Shown piece after piece: positions 60,830-64,000 of a stretch of 64,000 nucleotides of DNA. Below the pieces are notes generated by a model that worked only from the letters and a program-made list of their open reading frames with translations, did not search any database and had not been told where the DNA came from. The translations under genes and the position numbers were made by a program. Every line of letters begins with the position of its first letter. Position 1 is the first letter of the stretch. The DNA is from Flagellimonas aurea (GTDB taxonomy: Bacteria > Bacteroidota > Bacteroidia > Flavobacteriales > Flavobacteriaceae): the NCBI RefSeq assembly GCF_017313785.1, contig NZ_JAFLNL010000007.1, forward strand, positions 1 to 64,000, written 5' to 3'.

Positions 60830-62335
60830 ATGAAAAAGTATTTAATAATTGTGCTTGCCTTTATGGCAGTAGCTTGTAAACAGAATCACGAAGATGAACA
60901 CGCCCACAATGCTGACGGGAGCCACGTAGGCGAGGAGACCCCAAGATTGGATTATACATTGTGGACAGACAATACCGAACTCTTTGTTGAGTTCCCGGCA
61001 TTGATTGTCGGGCAACCCGGAAGGTTTGCCGCACACTTTACAGTTTTGGACAAACACCAGCCCGTACGCGAGGGCTCGGTAACGGTCAGCTTGATAAAAG
61101 GAGACAAAGGTTTGCGTACCACAGCAGATGCCCCTTCTTCCCCAGGAATTTTTTCACCTACCATTCAGCCGAAGGAAGCGGGTGTACACCAATTGGTTTT
61201 CGACCTTTCCACACCGGCATACAGCGACAACATTGTGATTAAAGACGTGATGGTCTATCCCAATTTGGAGGAAGCCCAAAAAGCGATAGGTAATGCTGGT
61301 GAAGAGGCACCCATTTCCTTTTTAAAGGAACAGGCCTGGAAAATAGACTTTCAAACGGCGCAGGTCACAAAAGGGGAGATTTACGATGTCATCACTTCAT
61401 CGGGTGTTTGGCAACCGGCGCAGGGTTCGGTAAAAACGCTGGTGGCCACTGCCAACGGGACGGTCAACTTTACCACGACCAACCTTACCGAAGGTATGGA
61501 AGTGAAACAAGGACAATTGATGTTGAACGTAAGCAGTCAGGGATTGGCAAACAATAACTTGAGTGCGGATGTCGCTTCCGCGAAAGCAAAATTTGACCAG
61601 GCCCAATCAGAGTACAACCGTAAAAAGGAACTTTACGATAGCAAAATCATCCCAAAATCCGAGTTTGAAAAGGTGGAGAGCAACTACACCATCGCCCGGT
61701 CGCAGTACCAGTCTATCGCTTCGGGCGTTTCGGGCGGTAGCAAGCAAATCCGTGCACCCTTTAATGGTTTTATCAGAACCGTAAATGTATCCAATGGTGA
61801 CTATGTGGACCAAGGCGCTGTCTTGATAAGTGTAGCTACTGATGAGTCCAAAGTGTTGAAATCACAGGTGGCACCCACCTATGGCCTGACGATGCAAAAT
61901 ATCAAAGGAATGTGGTACCAGACCGAAACAGGTGATTGGAAAAACATTTCAGATTCCGAAGGCGAGATATTATCGATTTCAAAAGATGTAGAAAGGGAAA
62001 GTCCGTTGATATCCGTGTTTGCCAAGGTCAACGATGTTATCAATGTTCCTGATGGGAGCTTGACCCAGGTTCAGATTGCAATGGGCGATGGAGAGCAAAC
62101 CACGCTGGTACCCGAGTCGGCACTTTTAGAAGATTATGGGAATTACTCGGTAGTTCTGCAACTCGGTGGCGAAAGTTTTGAAAGACGACCCATAACCATC
62201 GGGAAGCGCAACGGTAAAAACGTGGAAGTCTTAAAAGGCTTGAAAGTTGGCGATGTGGTAGTCACTACAGGAGCCTATCAGGTAAAAATGGCATCAATGT
62301 CCGGTACCACACCGGCACACGGACACGACCACTAA
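60830..62335 (+). CDS. RND efflux periplasmic adaptor, CusB/CzcB type
   Basis: The 501-residue membrane-fusion protein starts with a lipoprotein signal (MKKYLIIVLAFMAVAC) and a His-containing region (HEDEHAHNADGSH). A beta-sandwich (FVEFPALIVGQPGRFAAHFT) follows, then the lipoyl/hairpin core (VKTLVATANGTVNFTTTNL; EVKQGQLMLNVSS) and a C-terminal membrane-proximal part (VLKGLKVGDVVVTTGAYQVKM). It ends HGHDH. It links the inner-membrane pump to the TolC-like channel and may deliver metal through its His motifs. Confidence 0.92.
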   Translation: MKKYLIIVLAFMAVACKQNHEDEHAHNADGSHVGEETPRLDYTLWTDNTELFVEFPALIVGQPGRFAAHFTVLDKHQPVREGSVTVSLIKGDKGLRTTADAPSSPGIFSPTIQPKEAGVHQLVFDLSTPAYSDNIVIKDVMVYPNLEEAQKAIGNAGEEAPISFLKEQAWKIDFQTAQVTKGEIYDVITSSGVWQPAQGSVKTLVATANGTVNFTTTNLTEGMEVKQGQLMLNVSSQGLANNNLSADVASAKAKFDQAQSEYNRKKELYDSKIIPKSEFEKVESNYTIARSQYQSIASGVSGGSKQIRAPFNGFIRTVNVSNGDYVDQGAVLISVATDESKVLKSQVAPTYGLTMQNIKGMWYQTETGDWKNISDSEGEILSISKDVERESPLISVFAKVNDVINVPDGSLTQVQIAMGDGEQTTLVPESALLEDYGNYSVVLQLGGESFERRPITIGKRNGKNVEVLKGLKVGDVVVTTGAYQVKMASMSGTTPAHGHDH

Positions 62336-62346
62336 AAAGGAGAATT

Positions 62347-64000
62347 ATGTTAACAAAAATATTAAAATTTTCCCTACATAATCGTTTGATGATTTTGTTG
62401 GGAGCAGTGGTACTGAGCGTATTGGGAATTTACTACGCCAAAACAATGAACGTAGATGTGTTCCCAGACTTGACAGCACCAACCGTAACCATTTTGACCG
62501 AAGCCCACGGGATGGAATCGGAAGAAGTGGAAAAATTGGTCACCTACCAATTGGAAACCGCTATGAACGGTTCGCCCAATGTGAGGCGTATCCGTTCGTC
62601 ATCGGCAGCGGGAATTTCCATTGTCTGGGTTGAATTTGAATGGGGAACGGACATCTACAGAGCTCGCCAGATTGTGAGTGAGCGCATCCCAATGGTACGT
62701 GAAAACCTGCCCGAAGGTATTGGTGCGCCCACAATGGCACCTATTTCATCCATTATGGGAGAGATTATGCTATTGGGCGTAACGTCCGATAGTCTGTCGC
62801 CTATGGAACTGCGAACACTGTCCGATTGGATTATCCGCCCTCGCATCAAAGCCATTGGTGGCATTGCCAACGTGGTGGTCATAGGTGGCGACTACAAACA
62901 GTATCAGGTATTTGCCAATCCTGAAAAATTGAAGCACTACAACGTGAGCTTGCAAGAATTGGTAGAGCGCGTAAAGGAAGCCAATGTAAACGCACCAGGT
63001 GGTATTGTGAACCAATACGGAAATCAATACATCATTAAAGGAAGCGGTAGGGCCTACGTTTTGGAAGATTTACAGGAAGCCGTGGTAAAACAAATCAATG
63101 GGCAGACCATCAAAGTCAAGGATGTGGCGACGGTTCAAATCGGTGCGTCCGATAAAATCGGCGATGGTTCTCTAAACGGCAATAAATCAGTTATCCTTAC
63201 AATTTCCAAACAGCCCGATGTCAACACCCTCAAATTGACCGAAGATTTGGACATCGCCATTGCCGATTTAGAAAAGACCTTACCGGAAACTGTAGAAATC
63301 AAAAGTCAAATCTTCAGGTCGTCGGATTTCATCAATGCGTCCATCAGCAACTTGAATTGGACACTAATGGAAGGGGCATTCTTTGTCGTAATAGTCTTGT
63401 TTATCTTTTTGATGAACTGGCGCACCACGGTCATTTCGTTATTGGCCATTCCCATATCCCTGTTGGTCTCTATAATTATCTTACAATGGCTGGGCTATAC
63501 CATCAACACGATGAGCTTAGGCGGGATGGCGATTGCCATAGGTGCTTTGGTGGACGATGCCATTATCGATGTAGAAAATGTCTATAAACGCTTGCGCGAA
63601 AACAGCCGACTGCCAAAAGCAGAGCGCAAATCGATGATTACGGTCGTGCGCGATGCTTCGGTGGAAATCCGGAGTTCCATCATTATTGCGACATTAATCA
63701 TCATTGTGTCTTTTGTTCCTTTGTTCTTTTTAAGCGGAATGGAAGGTCGATTGTTGCAACCTCTCGGGATTGCCTTTGTAACCTCTGTATTGACCTCATT
63801 GGTCGTGGCCGTGACGGTAACACCCGTATTGTGCTCGTATTTATTGAACAAGGAAAAACTGCTCAAAAAACAAGCCGAAGGCACCAAAGTAGAACAATGG
63901 TTGCAAAAACACTATGCTTCCACTTTGGATAGGGTTATTAAAATACCAAAAACAGTGATTGCGGTAACGGTCGTTGCATTCCTGTTAAGTTTGGTCGTGG
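62347..64000 (+). CDS. CusA/CzcA-family heavy-metal RND pump, truncated by the window edge
   Basis: The open frame starts MLTKILKFSLHNRLMILLGA at 62347 and runs past 64000; 551 codons are visible of about 1040 expected. NVDVFPDLTAPTVTILTEA, GIANVVVIGGDYKQYQVFAN and the membrane segment AIGALVDDAIIDVENVYKRL (with the acidic residues of the proton relay) identify the heavy-metal efflux branch of RND transporters. Substrate is a metal cation such as Cu/Ag or Co/Zn/Cd; the sequence alone does not separate these. The gene stays open only because the window ends. Confidence 0.93.
   Translation, partial: MLTKILKFSLHNRLMILLGAVVLSVLGIYYAKTMNVDVFPDLTAPTVTILTEAHGMESEEVEKLVTYQLETAMNGSPNVRRIRSSSAAGISIVWVEFEWGTDIYRARQIVSERIPMVRENLPEGIGAPTMAPISSIMGEIMLLGVTSDSLSPMELRTLSDWIIRPRIKAIGGIANVVVIGGDYKQYQVFANPEKLKHYNVSLQELVERVKEANVNAPGGIVNQYGNQYIIKGSGRAYVLEDLQEAVVKQINGQTIKVKDVATVQIGASDKIGDGSLNGNKSVILTISKQPDVNTLKLTEDLDIAIADLEKTLPETVEIKSQIFRSSDFINASISNLNWTLMEGAFFVVIVLFIFLMNWRTTVISLLAIPISLLVSIIILQWLGYTINTMSLGGMAIAIGALVDDAIIDVENVYKRLRENSRLPKAERKSMITVVRDASVEIRSSIIIATLIIIVSFVPLFFLSGMEGRLLQPLGIAFVTSVLTSLVVAVTVTPVLCSYLLNKEKLLKKQAEGTKVEQWLQKHYASTLDRVIKIPKTVIAVTVVAFLLSLVV

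Noticed and set aside
1..64000. CRISPR array or cas genes
   Set aside because: No regularly spaced repeat-spacer series and no Cas-like product was seen; the repeats found are tandem 10-11-bp pairs or palindromic intergenic elements.

Overview
The window looks like chromosomal DNA of a marine-type member of the Flavobacteriaceae (Bacteroidota). The promoters I can place carry the Bacteroidota -7 box TAnnTTTG (for example upstream of rpsP, trxA, tRNA-Asp, tRNA-Leu and a blaI-like gene). The core gene set is also typical of the group: a DnaE with a fused N-terminal proofreading exonuclease, TamL/TamB, two BlaI/M56 pairs with TonB-type or proline-rich tails, DUF4407, DUF4230 and a HutH-I-U-G operon. 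A placement near Muricauda/Allomuricauda/Flagellimonas is only an impression.

Region 1-4730 is an AT-rich accessory island abutting the 3' end of a tRNA-Asp gene. It holds the end of an IS21-like element, a 1236-residue STAND-type NTPase with a nuclease-like N-terminus, a 176-residue partner of unknown family, and a tandem 11-bp repeat beside the tRNA that resembles recombinase arm sites. The NTPase pair is the best candidate for an undescribed (probably anti-phage) system.

Region 4731-22520 is mainly core: tRNA-Asp, a DUF58 protein, thioredoxin, DnaE, a DUF2383 protein, then rpsP-rimM-trmN6 and an acyl-CoA dehydrogenase. It continues with a molybdopterin oxidoreductase preceded by a frameshifted DUF7009 gene, and a dinB-dnaE2 translesion cassette with paired operator-like dyads. 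A probable 93-nt small RNA and two copies of a ~143-bp intergenic repeat close the region.

Region 22521-29278 is a complete histidine-degradation operon (hutH, hutI, hutU, hutG, minus strand) with a divergent LysR regulator. Region 29327-35938 holds a nitroreductase, a DUF456 membrane protein and a long plus-strand operon: blaI-like repressor, M56 sensor with two TonB C-terminal domains, TPR protein, lipoprotein, ruvC, hemW. Region 36133-42106 has small conserved genes (DJ-1/PfpI, cyclase, DUF4260, DUF4230, Dabb, MmcQ/YjbR) and a membrane-anchored MutS-like ATPase. Region 42103-53507 (minus) carries tamL, tamB, DUF4407 and the second M56/BlaI pair, followed by an SQR-like flavoprotein, a PhnA-domain protein and an M20 dipeptidase.

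At 57111 a truncated tRNA-Leu 5' half is followed by a complete tRNA-Leu(UAG) whose anticodon stem differs. This is the signature of an integrative element that broke the host tRNA and brought its own replacement. The element then runs to the window edge: repeat-rich left end, a 50-residue protein, a DUF932 protein and a heavy-metal efflux cluster (His-rich protein, TolC-like, His-rich lipoprotein, CusB-like adaptor, CusA/CzcA pump truncated at 64000). No integrase gene lies in the window for either island.
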